Source of the DNA: Halopenitus sp041821145
GTDB lineage: Archaea; Halobacteriota; Halobacteria; Halobacteriales; Haloferacaceae
DNA length: 64,000 nt
NCBI RefSeq assembly: GCF_041821145.1
Contig: NZ_JBGUBC010000007.1
Coordinates: 87,041-151,040, forward strand
Direction: 5' to 3'
Shown: in pieces, positions 51,834 to 60,271 of the stretch
Numbering within the stretch: position 1 is the stretch's first letter
Layout: every line of letters starts with the position of its first letter
Position numbers and translations under genes: made by a program
Notes under the pieces: generated by a model
The model's database searches: none
The model's input: the letters and a program-made list of their open reading frames with translations, nothing else
Told to the model about the DNA's origin: nothing

Positions 51834-52619
51834 ATGAGTGCAAAATCAGAAGCATTGAGCCCCAGTAAGAGAGAGGCGGAAAAGGACCAGAAGCAGGTGA
51901 TACTGAAAGCAGAAAACCATGCCAGTCGAGAGGACCACGAAGAAGAACTGGAACTGATGCGGGAGGGGATCGAGGCGTTGGTACTGGAAGGGAGCGAAAA
52001 GAACCCCGAATGGGGCATCACCGAGGGGTGGTTCCAGCAGGCGATAGGGGGGATGTTCTACGTAATGGGGCCGCTCTACATTTCGAAAGAAGTCCTGATT
52101 GAATTCGCCAGATTCCAGGATGCAGACCTGTACTTCACTCGGGAAAGCGATGCTGAAGTCCTTCGGAACGCCCCCCGGTTGGTCCGATGGTTTTCGGCTT
52201 TTCTCTACTTCATTATGCTCCCCAGTAGCGTGGGGGTTGGCCTAATTTGGGGTCCAGTCCAAGGCGCTTCCTTCCTATTGGCCAGCTTCGGTATCCCGGT
52301 GTTGACGATTCGCATCTACAATACCCGGTTCAACCGGGGAGAGCAAAACCGGGACGAACTAATGGGCAAAAAAATTCAGGAAGCCTTGGAAACGAACGAC
52401 TCAGTTCTGGCCATCGTCGGCCATGCCCACGCAGACGGCGTGATGAATGCACTACCAGACGATTTGGATGTGGATCACCACCCAACCAAATCTGAAGGGT
52501 TGACTGCCAGCGGGATTTGGGACTTCACGGTGCGATGCTTCCAGATGTTTTCTCTACTGTTCTTCCTTTATTTGGCCATCCTGTGGGCCGTCGTGAATTT
52601 TGTCCTTCCATTCCTCTAA
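51834..52619 (+). CDS. TraB-like membrane protein
   Basis: 261 residues from the ATG at 51834. An acidic coiled-coil leader, two TM helices in the middle, an intervening soluble part with DSVLAIVGHAHADGVMNALP that resembles the TraB/PrgY motif (VVGAGH..G), and a C-terminal TM pair. TraB proteins are linked to pheromone or toxin control; the match is partial. Divergent from the winged-helix membrane protein; AATAATTTAGATAAATAG upstream is a strong TATA region. Confidence 0.6.
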   Translation: MSAKSEALSPSKREAEKDQKQVILKAENHASREDHEEELELMREGIEALVLEGSEKNPEWGITEGWFQQAIGGMFYVMGPLYISKEVLIEFARFQDADLYFTRESDAEVLRNAPRLVRWFSAFLYFIMLPSSVGVGLIWGPVQGASFLLASFGIPVLTIRIYNTRFNRGEQNRDELMGKKIQEALETNDSVLAIVGHAHADGVMNALPDDLDVDHHPTKSEGLTASGIWDFTVRCFQMFSLLFFLYLAILWAVVNFVLPFL

Positions 52620-52799
52620 CTGCGCAGGAACAAATCTATGCCCATACTGGGCAACACCGAAGTGATTGAAAATCTCCGGAACACCTGGAGCAACCAATTA
52701 CCTAGAGATGTGAATCGATCAGATGCGTTCAGTCAGCAATCACTGCTTGTCAATTCGCCAGAGCAGCTGAGTTCATAGATTCCGGGCGGGGGAGGATAG

Positions 52800-53018
52800 T
52801 TACGTTCTGCTGGATGTGGACGCCTCGGGCTCGTTCTCTGGGTCGGCGTCGAAGACGACGTTACGGCTCTCGCACTCAGCGCACCAGTACTCTGTGGATT
52901 CGATTGATTGCTCTTCGACTTTGTCGATCTCCCCATTTTCCACGTAGAGTCGTGTTTCCGTCCCTCGAATTCGGTGGACAAAGGATTCGGTGTTTCCGCA
53001 GTCTTGGCACATCGGCAT
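52800..53018 (-). CDS. Zinc-ribbon protein
   Basis: 72 residues from the ATG at 53018, which lies three bases behind the upstream stop. PMCQDCGNTESFVH ... YWCAECESRNV forms a zinc ribbon. Acidic Ser-rich tail. Confidence 0.65.
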   Translation of the reverse strand: MPMCQDCGNTESFVHRIRGTETRLYVENGEIDKVEEQSIESTEYWCAECESRNVVFDADPENEPEASTSSRT

Positions 53019-53020
53019 GA

Positions 53021-53290
53021 TCACGCGGCCTCCTGGTCGATGGTGGCCCCCTCGTCGGCGGGGACGAGTTCGTCGCGGTCGCGACGCTCATCGCAGTTCG
53101 TACAGTAGACACCCTCGTCCTTGACGTCACTCCCGACGACATCGCCGCGCTTCATACCGACCTCCTCGAAGGTGCTGTCGTCGTACTTCTGGATGTCGCC
53201 GAACTGGACTTCTTCGATGATCCAGGAGAAGGACCGGCTGCCGCACTCGGGACAGGCCATTGGCGTCGGCGTGTTCTTGCTGGGCGTCAT
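53021..53290 (-). CDS. Zinc-ribbon protein
   Basis: 89 residues from the ATG at 53290. MACPECGSRSFSWII and VYCTNCDERRDRDEL are the metal pairs. Translationally close to the next zinc-ribbon gene, and likely a paralogue of it. Confidence 0.65.
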   Translation of the reverse strand: MTPSKNTPTPMACPECGSRSFSWIIEEVQFGDIQKYDDSTFEEVGMKRGDVVGSDVKDEGVYCTNCDERRDRDELVPADEGATIDQEAA

Positions 53291-53309
53291 ACGTCGACCT
53301 CCACGTTGT

Positions 53310-53384
53310 CTACCGCTCATACAGGGCATCCATGATCTGCGCGTCGATGGTGACTGTTCGATCGTGGTGAGTGGACGTACTCAT
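53310..53384 (-). CDS. Very small ORF
   Basis: 24 residues (MSTSTHHDRTVTIDAQIMDA plus four more) between two zinc-protein genes in the same direction. The composition fits genuine haloarchaeal sequence, but nothing else supports it. Confidence 0.25.
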   Translation of the reverse strand: MSTSTHHDRTVTIDAQIMDALYER

Positions 53385-53408
53385 AGTGTGTGAGTGAACG
53401 TGGGTGAA

Positions 53409-53945
53409 CTATCGCTGGTCGCGAATCGCGTCGAGACTGAAGTCCTCGTCAGGGTCGCGGATGACCTGGAGCGTGTCGGTGACGAATTCGAGTGCCTCAA
53501 TCTCTGACTGAAGCCGGGCGATTTCTTCCTCGCGGTCCTGGATGGCGTCGATGATGGCGGCTTCTGCCTGCTGGTAGTCAGCGTCGTCACGGGCGTCGTT
53601 GTCGTCGGCCTCTTGGGTTGACGTCGTGAGTGCCGACGTCGGGAGTTTTCCGTCGGGCCGGGGGACGGTCTCTTCTTCGACTTCGATGGCGACGCGCCGG
53701 ACGTGCTTACAGCCACCCTCTGGATCGCGATCTTGGTAATCCGGACAAGTACACGTTTCGTCGATGAGGTCGACAGTGTAGGTCTCCCCGGACTCGCCGG
53801 TTACTGAGTAGATGCCGCCCTGCTTGAGGAGCGCGACATCCATCGTTTCGTTACGAGCGCGTTCGTCACGTCGGTCAGTACTCTGGGGCAGCGTTGGGGA
53901 CGAGTCGGATGCGTCTCCGGTCGCTGCGGTGGAGTGTGAACTCAC
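53409..53945 (-). CDS. SWIM zinc-finger protein
   Basis: 178 residues. TVDLIDETCTCPDYQDRDPEGGCKHVRRV is a clear SWIM finger (CxC...CxH) near residues 60-80, followed by an acidic linker and a coiled coil (EEIARLQSEIEALEFVTDTL). The second SWIM protein of the block. Probably binds DNA or partners. TTTTTCAC element 30-37 bp upstream. Confidence 0.78.
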   Translation of the reverse strand: MSSHSTAATGDASDSSPTLPQSTDRRDERARNETMDVALLKQGGIYSVTGESGETYTVDLIDETCTCPDYQDRDPEGGCKHVRRVAIEVEEETVPRPDGKLPTSALTTSTQEADDNDARDDADYQQAEAAIIDAIQDREEEIARLQSEIEALEFVTDTLQVIRDPDEDFSLDAIRDQR

Positions 53946-54059
53946 GATATGATTCCTCCACCCGCTGCTAGGGAGTGAAAAACGCCCGCGTCACAGATCG
54001 CTCATCTATGCTTGTGATGGCTGTCGATGCCCTTGAGGGGGTTCTGGAAATCGAGATCG

Positions 54060-54416
54060 CTATTCGGTTGTTTCGGAGCAAGGTCCTGCAGATTGGACTC
54101 CCGTTTCTTGGTCGTCCTCCTTGACCTGGGTGATGAGGACTCGGTGGGTGTCGGAGTCGTGGATGCGATGCTGGCACTTGAAGCCGTCTTGAGGGTTCGG
54201 TCCTGCGAGGGCGATGACGAACCAGCCTGAGTCGGGTGCGCCACGAGTTGCGTCGAGGACACGGTAGATACGGCCAGACTCATCATCGAGGAAGAGGACC
54301 TCCACGTTCTCGCTCTCTGGAGAGCGGTCTGCTCGATCAAACGCGGCGAGGACGCACTCGTCTTCGAATTGGTCGCGGAGCTGCTCGAACGATTGTGGAC
54401 TATCCGTGTCGGTCAT
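54060..54416 (-). CDS. Hypothetical protein
   Basis: 118 residues. EDECVLAAFDRADRSPESENVEVLFLDDESGRIYRVLDATRG then GWFVIALAGPN. Acidic alpha/beta; family not recognised. Confidence 0.55.
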   Translation of the reverse strand: MTDTDSPQSFEQLRDQFEDECVLAAFDRADRSPESENVEVLFLDDESGRIYRVLDATRGAPDSGWFVIALAGPNPQDGFKCQHRIHDSDTHRVLITQVKEDDQETGVQSAGPCSETTE

Positions 54417-54466
54417 CGGTTGTCCTATCCTCTACTTCCCGAGGGGTAGAACAAACGCTGGTAGAG

Positions 54467-54613
54467 ATGCTGGAAGAAGATGTTGACTACGTGCTCGAAG
54501 CCGAGGAGGATCTCGGAATCAATCTGATCGCGGATGAATTGGCGCAGTCACTAACTGGTTTCTCAATTCGAGCTAATCGTGAATCGCTATCCACTCTTGA
54601 TACTCTTCGGTAG
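54467..54613 (+). CDS. Small acidic ORF
   Basis: 48 residues: MLEEDVDYVLEAEEDLGINL then IADELAQSLTGFSI, acidic and helical like true genes here. It overlaps the end of polB on the opposite strand. Weakly supported. Confidence 0.35.
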   Translation: MLEEDVDYVLEAEEDLGINLIADELAQSLTGFSIRANRESLSTLDTLR

Positions 54614-56642
54614 AGAGCAACCGACCACACTGTGCGCAGTAATGTAGATCTCGTCCCCCTTGTTTTCGCTCTACAGACAATCGGGTGTCGCTCTCAATAG
54701 AAATACAATTGGCACAGGTCTCGTTGGCCCGTTGTTCCTGCCGTCTCTGACGTGCTTCATCAAGATGCTCCATCATTTCATCAATCTCAGTGCGATTCTC
54801 TCCCGCTTGCTGGATGAACTCGACATCCAACACTTCGACCGTGATTATCGTTGGCACCGTCTTGGTGTTGATATCGCTGAGGACTGCCTCTGGCGACTCC
54901 GTCGCATCGAGGCGATCGAGACATTCTCGCTGGACGTCCTCAATGAACGGCGGCGTCGACCGCTGGCGGGCTTCGATGCCTCTGATCTTGAACTCGTCCT
55001 CATCGGCGACCTTTCCGAAATACTTCGTTAGCGCGCCGGCGTCGCTCTCGCGCTGTGGGACGAACGCCACCCAGTCATAGTGCGATTCATACTCGAGGCG
55101 GATTTCAACCGCTTCGGTGATCTCAGTCGCGAGTTCTTCGAGGTCCTCGCGGTCCTCGTCGTCGATGTCGGGATCTGTTGTCACCCAGATCGAATCGACG
55201 ATGCCGTGGACGACACGCCAGCCGCCGGCTTCGAGGCGTTGCTTCGCCGTCAACAGGATTTCGCGCGCGAACGCATTGATTGCCTCGTGGCACTCGATGC
55301 GCCCGTATTTGGCGTTGTTAAAGCCTTGATACCCAAAGCAGGCGACGAGGATCCACTTCAGCGCCCCCGACCGCCCTTCGAGTTCTTCGAGACGTTCCTT
55401 GTCGGGATCGTCGCGTTCTTGTTCGCGACGGATGGCGGCTTTGATCTCGTCGCGCGCATCGATGATCGGCTGGAGGACGTCGACGAGGTAGCCCCGGTCG
55501 TCACAGATCGAATAGCCGAGTCCGGGGACGTCCTCGCGGTCGCGATGGCACTCGCAGCGAATCACGTCCGGCGAGACGTTGTGCGTGCAGATGATGTTCG
55601 GATAGAGGCTCGAGAAATCGAGTTCGTGGACATTTTCGTGAAGACCGACCTCGGGCGCGAAGATGAACCCACCACGATCGGCATCGTGGAGCACCCCTGT
55701 TGATTTGAATTTCTCGTGGCGCCAGGAGTGCCACGGGACGAGGACGCCGCGGTCGTGGGCTTCACAGATTTGGATGGCTGTGAGGATGTTGCCGATCGAC
55801 GCCCAGGCTGCCTCCTGTATCGGCTTGCGCGACCGCGAGACGAGGTCGAGGACGCCGTCGATGTTGGTCTCGCCAAAGAAGAACGTGTTCGATCGGTCGA
55901 TGACCGCTCTTCCGGGCACGTTGTAGCGCGCCGGCGAGTGCCCGACGCGGCCGTAGCTCGCGTAGGTCGAGCGGCTCGCGAGCTGCTGGAATTCGACGCC
56001 GGACCGGCTCAGTGAGAAATTGTCGGCGCCGGCGGTCATGGTCATCTCGTACAGGGTCGGGACGATCTCGCTCGTCGAGCAGACGAGGACGTCCGGATCG
56101 TGGTCGTCAAGCGCAGCTTGGACTGTCGTCAGGATATCTGCTGGCGGGCCCGTGACCGTCTCGCCGCCGACGGCAAGTTCGGTATACGCATCGCCGGTCG
56201 TCTCTGTGAGTGGGACGTCGAGTCGCAGCGTCGAGAGATCGCTCGTTGGCGTCGGATCTACATCGTTCTCGAGACAGTACCGAAACTCCCGCGAGAGATC
56301 GACATTGAAGCAGGCGAGATCCCCCACAGGGTACTCGGACAGCTGGCGTGCCTGTCGAGCCAGCGAGGTGATCCGATCGATGTGGGCAACGTCGACGGCA
56401 AGGACGTCCTCGTCGTCGCGACGGAAGCCTGGCCGCCGGGCGACGATATCGGTTGCGACGACGTCCGGGTGCCGTTCGTACACGCTACGGAGTCTCGTGA
56501 GGTTGATCTCGGCATCTGGTGCGCGGGATGCGACGTAGAAGCGCGGTGAGTAGTCTTCGCGTTCGGTCGCGACGGCGCCGTCAACCGTCGTCTTCCATTC
56601 GAGGACACGGCCGTCATCAAGGAAATCGAATGTGAATGGCAT
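54573..56642 (-). CDS. polB2: B-family DNA polymerase, PolB2-like
   Basis: 689 residues, about 100 shorter than full archaeal PolB. Palm motif A HELDFSSLYPNIICTHN; motif B LKWILVACFGYQGFNNAKYGR; motif C is altered to VVHGIVDSIWVTT in place of YxDTDS, keeping the second Asp. The region corresponding to exonuclease I (LRLDVPLTET) lacks the usual DxE. A C-terminal zinc ribbon (CANCISIESD ... CAQCGRLL) is retained. PolB2 is common on haloarchaeal plasmids; activity may be weak or translesion-type. Upstream lies a long dyad. Confidence 0.88.
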   Translation of the reverse strand: MPFTFDFLDDGRVLEWKTTVDGAVATEREDYSPRFYVASRAPDAEINLTRLRSVYERHPDVVATDIVARRPGFRRDDEDVLAVDVAHIDRITSLARQARQLSEYPVGDLACFNVDLSREFRYCLENDVDPTPTSDLSTLRLDVPLTETTGDAYTELAVGGETVTGPPADILTTVQAALDDHDPDVLVCSTSEIVPTLYEMTMTAGADNFSLSRSGVEFQQLASRSTYASYGRVGHSPARYNVPGRAVIDRSNTFFFGETNIDGVLDLVSRSRKPIQEAAWASIGNILTAIQICEAHDRGVLVPWHSWRHEKFKSTGVLHDADRGGFIFAPEVGLHENVHELDFSSLYPNIICTHNVSPDVIRCECHRDREDVPGLGYSICDDRGYLVDVLQPIIDARDEIKAAIRREQERDDPDKERLEELEGRSGALKWILVACFGYQGFNNAKYGRIECHEAINAFAREILLTAKQRLEAGGWRVVHGIVDSIWVTTDPDIDDEDREDLEELATEITEAVEIRLEYESHYDWVAFVPQRESDAGALTKYFGKVADEDEFKIRGIEARQRSTPPFIEDVQRECLDRLDATESPEAVLSDINTKTVPTIITVEVLDVEFIQQAGENRTEIDEMMEHLDEARQRRQEQRANETCANCISIESDTRLSVERKQGGRDLHYCAQCGRLLSTEEYQEWIAIHD

Positions 56643-56828
56643 TTTCTATCCGTCGTCCTCCAGCATAGGCACGCCAACGTGCGCTCACCCGATAATCGAC
56701 AGTGTGTCGCTTCCGGAGTTCAGGGAATCTGTGTGACACGGCTGCGAAGGGCGTGGAACGCGAATTTGGGGCTTTCCATCCATTTTCCGCAAACACTTCC
56801 GGGGCGCTGATTCCCCTTCTCCGTCCAT

Positions 56829-56870
56829 CTTAACCAACAAACCCACGCTTGCTACGGGGCGTTGGTTAAG
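56829..56870. promoter_or_regulatory. CTTAACCAAC dyad upstream of polB
   Basis: CTTAACCAAC (56829-56838) and GTTGGTTAAG (56861-56870) form a perfect 10-bp inverted repeat with a 22-bp centre, the same geometry as the GTTACCCCAC dyads but with a different sequence. It lies about 190-230 bp before the polB ATG. Confidence 0.7.
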
Positions 56871-56911
56871 TCTACTAATTACGGTACTGAGGCGCTGTAT
56901 TCGATACAAAT

Positions 56912-57289
56912 TCATTCGAGAACCTCGATATCCTCGAGTCCCAGGGCATGGAGAGTATAGTGACCGGGACTATCTTCGATCAGCTGTTTGAATGTCAGCC
57001 GAAGCGTGTTCTCCTGCTCCATCCGATGTGCAGTTTTCAACACGATGCGATCAGGCGGCACGATCTCGTCAGGTGCATCGAGACGCACTGTCCGATGAAA
57101 TTCGATATGTCGGACCTCATCTCCCTTCCGGGGGTCCTTTCTCTCTTCGTGTACGCTTCCGACGGAGGTCTCCCACGGATTTTGAAACGTCACGCCGCCA
57201 GCCTCAACCGGACCGTCCCCGGTAAGGTGGATTCGAATTCGATCACCTGATTCCAAGTCGTTGATTCTCTGAAAACGATCCGTTGCCAT
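56912..57289 (-). CDS. Hypothetical protein
   Basis: 125 residues. FQRINDLESGDRIRIHLTGDGPVEAGGVTFQNPWE and HIEFHRTVRLDAPDEIVPPDRIVLKT are beta-rich, suggesting an OB- or SH3-like fold. It lies between polB and the DUF8156-like gene. Confidence 0.6.
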   Translation of the reverse strand: MATDRFQRINDLESGDRIRIHLTGDGPVEAGGVTFQNPWETSVGSVHEERKDPRKGDEVRHIEFHRTVRLDAPDEIVPPDRIVLKTAHRMEQENTLRLTFKQLIEDSPGHYTLHALGLEDIEVLE

Positions 57290-57320
57290 ACGAACGGTCT
57301 AGTACCCGTACTAAAAACCA

Positions 57321-57641
57321 TCAGTGCAATCCGTCCTCCGTTGTACCTGCCTCGGAGTGTTGTTGCCGATCGTCCGCCTCGTTGAGTGCGTTTTCGAGTT
57401 CAGCGAGGCGGTCTTCGTGTTCATCGAGTCGGGCTTCCTGCTCGAGATCGATGCTGATCAGCGCCGGCAACAGCGGGTTTTGGTGGTTCAAGAGTCCGCT
57501 CGCGTCGGCGTGCTCGCGAGCGTATTCGAACAGTTGGTCGAAGCGTGGTTGGTCGCGACGACGGAGCGCCCGCCGGAAATCCGTCCATCGCTCCTCGATA
57601 GTTCGCAGCGCATCCCGATACGTCGGATTGGTGCGCCCCAT
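57321..57641 (-). CDS. DUF8156-like coiled-coil protein
   Basis: 106 residues: NPTYRDALRTIEERWTDFRRALRRRDQPRFDQLFEYAREHADASG is the DUF8156 pattern, followed by a coiled coil (DEHEDRLAELENALNEAD). In haloarchaea it is usually found next to a polB2 gene and the RecA-like protein, as here. Its start is three bases from the upstream stop. Confidence 0.72.
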   Translation of the reverse strand: MGRTNPTYRDALRTIEERWTDFRRALRRRDQPRFDQLFEYAREHADASGLLNHQNPLLPALISIDLEQEARLDEHEDRLAELENALNEADDRQQHSEAGTTEDGLH

Positions 57642-57643
57642 TA

Positions 57644-58588
57644 CTATCGCCCTCCAGCACTCGTCCAGGCATCGAGTAGTGGGTTCGCAGTGAGTGATGC
57701 GGTCGTTCCGTTGGCCGTCATCCCCGTTCCGACGCCGTCGGAGGTCGTGGTCGGGGTGGAGGGCGAGGCCGGTTCCAGCCCGACCTGTTCGGCCCGCGCG
57801 CCGAGTAACTGACGCCAGTAGGCGAACGTCGTCTGGTAGTATGCCCCATCGTCGACGGGATAGACGAGTGTCTCGAACTCCTCACCCGTGAACCGTGGCC
57901 CTATCCGGGTTTGCTCGCACTCTAAGTGGTGCTTGGCAGCCGTCGCGACCGGCGCCGCGAACTCGTCCGCTTTGCTGCGAGTAACGAGCACCGGCACCTC
58001 GTACCCATCCGCGTAGGTCGCCAGTCGAGCGAGCGTTCGCGCTTGGAGTGTCTCGGCGGGGGCGTCTCCAAGCGTGTCGTCAGTGCGGTACTGCGCGTCG
58101 ACCGCCGGGGCGACGATGAGCGACGGGGTGTGCGAGGACGCGTCCTCGTTGCGAGCCGTCGACTGTCGACTGCTCGTTCCGGTGTCGGCGGTGGATCTCC
58201 GGATGGAGTGGTTCACCGCCGTCGGGAGATCGCAGACGGTGCCGTAGTGCTGGTAGGCGGTGAACCCCCGCGCGACGTGGATCTGGTCGAGCAACCGCTG
58301 GCTGGGGGCGATTTGGGCGAGCGTGGTCGTCGTCGCGTGGCCGTTCGCGTCCACCCAGAAGGCGGGCCCGTCGTGCAGGAGGAGGTGGTTGAGCACGAGC
58401 GATTGCAAGATTGGGACGCCGCGGCCGCCTTCTATGTCGAGCAGCGTGATGCCGTCCTCAAGTGACGGCAACAGCATCTTCTCCGTGGTTGGGTCGGCTT
58501 GTTCAGTAAGGGTTCGATTGCGGTCAGCGTCCCGGGTCGGTTGATCCACCGCCAATCGGTTCGGCGTTGATGTCGCGTTGTTGGGCAT
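57644..58588 (-). CDS. RecA/RadA-like protein associated with PolB2
   Basis: 314 residues. The core GITLLDIEGGRGVPILQSLVLNHLLLHDGPAFWVDANG with HVARGFTAYQHYGTV and SLIVAPAVDAQYR has the layout of RecA-fold ATPases (strand-P-loop-helix, then Asp strand), but the Walker A GKT/S is degenerate (EGGRGVPI). The tail is low complexity. The conserved polB2-DUF8156-RecA-like cluster suggests a replication/repair accessory role. Confidence 0.65.
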   Translation of the reverse strand: MPNNATSTPNRLAVDQPTRDADRNRTLTEQADPTTEKMLLPSLEDGITLLDIEGGRGVPILQSLVLNHLLLHDGPAFWVDANGHATTTTLAQIAPSQRLLDQIHVARGFTAYQHYGTVCDLPTAVNHSIRRSTADTGTSSRQSTARNEDASSHTPSLIVAPAVDAQYRTDDTLGDAPAETLQARTLARLATYADGYEVPVLVTRSKADEFAAPVATAAKHHLECEQTRIGPRFTGEEFETLVYPVDDGAYYQTTFAYWRQLLGARAEQVGLEPASPSTPTTTSDGVGTGMTANGTTASLTANPLLDAWTSAGGR

Positions 58589-58837
58589 ATTCGACTAGAT
58601 GTTCACGTTCCCGATAAGCCACGGCGTGGCGCTTCCATGTTTCCGGGAAACTGTTCGGACGTATGCCGGACCGAACCAGTCGCCGGGTTTCTGTACAGTT
58701 CGACCGTTTCCGAGACTGTTTCCAGAATCAGTACCTCACAAAGCATCCTCGGCTAGCTGTTTCTGAAGCCTGAATTCTGTGGCGGAGCGGTTGCACTGAC
58801 GGTCTCGACGAGAGAATCAGAAACGAACCGACCGAGA
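58589..58837. other. Promoter region of the polB cluster and ISH3 edge
   Basis: No gene supported. The left end of the ISH3-type element probably lies within the last 100 bp; its exact terminal repeat could not be resolved by eye. Confidence 0.35.
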
Positions 58838-58876
58838 GCTGTCGCTGTCGGCGGCGGCTGCCGCCGACGCGACAGC
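58838..58876 (-). terminator. Strong hairpin downstream of the transposase
   Basis: GCTGTCGC, a bulged T, GTCGGCGGC, loop GGCT, then GCCGCCGAC and GCGACAGC: a 17-bp stem with one bulge and a 4-nt loop. It lies 36 bp beyond the transposase stop on the minus strand, where a terminator or IS subterminal hairpin would be. Confidence 0.6.
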
Positions 58877-58911
58877 GTCACCACTCCCGCTAGAGGCTGT
58901 CTGGGTGGTGA

Positions 58912-60103
58912 TTACCGGGTAAACCGGTCGTCTGGTGGTCGGTTTGCGGGGACGGCCCGACGCACCGCGAGGGCCGTCCACGCTGCCCGTCGGATCATGT
59001 TGATGAACTCCTTGAACGGCCACTGCCAGAGGCGACGCCCGCCTCGGCGGGGCGTCGCCACGTACTCCCAGTGCAGATACCGCCAGACGTTCTGTAACAG
59101 CAAGCTCACCAGGACGTACAACAGCCGTACGACCGGATTTTGTGTCGAGGTCGTCGCAATACTTTGTTCGGAGAGTCGATAGCTCGCCTCGATACCGAAG
59201 CGTTTCGCGTAGTGGTATCGAGCGTCTCGTGGTGAGTCGATGAACGGCGCATCAGCGGCGTAGCCGTGACGCGCCACGCCATGGTCGTCGTACCGTCCGT
59301 TCTGGTAGGTACAGTCGATGTAGACGGGAAACTCGACGGTCACAGCTGTGACCGTCGAGTTTCGCCGTCAGACTGTGTTGAATCACGCGACTCCAGCCTT
59401 CCGAGAGTTCTTGCTTGATCGTCTGTCCCCAGCGGACGACCGGCATGACGTAGGCGTGGTTGTGCGCCTGAAGCAGCGTCAAACACCTGCTGTCGTAGAA
59501 TTCACGGTCAAGAAAGACGGCCTTGACGTTAAGATCAAGGCCGTCGAGGAGACCGAGAAACTCTGCGAGGACACTGCTGGCGGTGTCGCCGTCTTCGAGA
59601 CGGCGCACCGCCAGCGTGTAGCGTTTGTTCTTCACACGCGCGTAGAGTGTCGCGTAGGCGTGGAACGCAGTTGTTCCACGCTTCGCTTGTGAGTGATACA
59701 GGCCATCTGTATCGTCTTCGTCGCCGTAGTAGGGCCGCAGGTGGAGGTCCGAAACGACCTCCACCTGCTGGGGAAGGACGTCAAGAACGTCCTTCTGGAG
59801 GAGCGTGTTTCCAACTTGTTCGAGCGTCTCAAGGTCAAATTTGGTGCGGAGATGGTAGAGAACCGAGTTTTCGTGGGGTGCATCTTCACTTCTCTCACAG
59901 AGCGTTGAGACCGAGGTCCCGTCGGCGCACGCGCCGACGAGGACCTCGTAGATGTCTTCAGCATGGAGTTCAGCGTTTTCACCGAGAGTGAGAGCAACTT
60001 CCTCGTCAAGAACGTTGACGAGGAAGTTAAGGAGCTGGTCCTCGTGGATTCCACCGTCTGCTTGCTTGGTATTAGACACACCTTCAGCAAGCAGACGTCT
60101 CAA
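58912..60103 (-). pseudogene. ISH3-type transposase, frameshifted
   Basis: The N-terminal frame (60103 to about 59340) reads DIYEVLVGACADGTSVSTLC, SDLHLRPYYGDEDDTDGLYH (catalytic Asp), KAVFLDREFYDSRCLTLLQ (catalytic Asp). The C-terminal frame (about 59350 to 58912) reads VYIDCTYQNGRYDDHGVARHGYAA and YHYAKRFGIEASYRL (catalytic Glu). The join occurs at GGTCACAGCTGTGACC (59338-59353). Removing one T there gives GHSWTVEFP and restores the family's usual single frame of about 390 residues. The IS is thus probably inactive. Confidence 0.85.
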
Positions 60104-60271
60104 CTAACCGGCTTTGTGATGTACTGAGAATGGTCTTGTTGAATCCCTCTTTCGGTGATGAGCGCTAGGTGTCGTGCTGGATATAGCGCGCAGGTTCTGT
60201 GTAGAGGTCCTATCATCTCATCCAACAGACGGTGCGGTAGTTACAGGTAGTTGACTTCTGTACCCCTGTCC

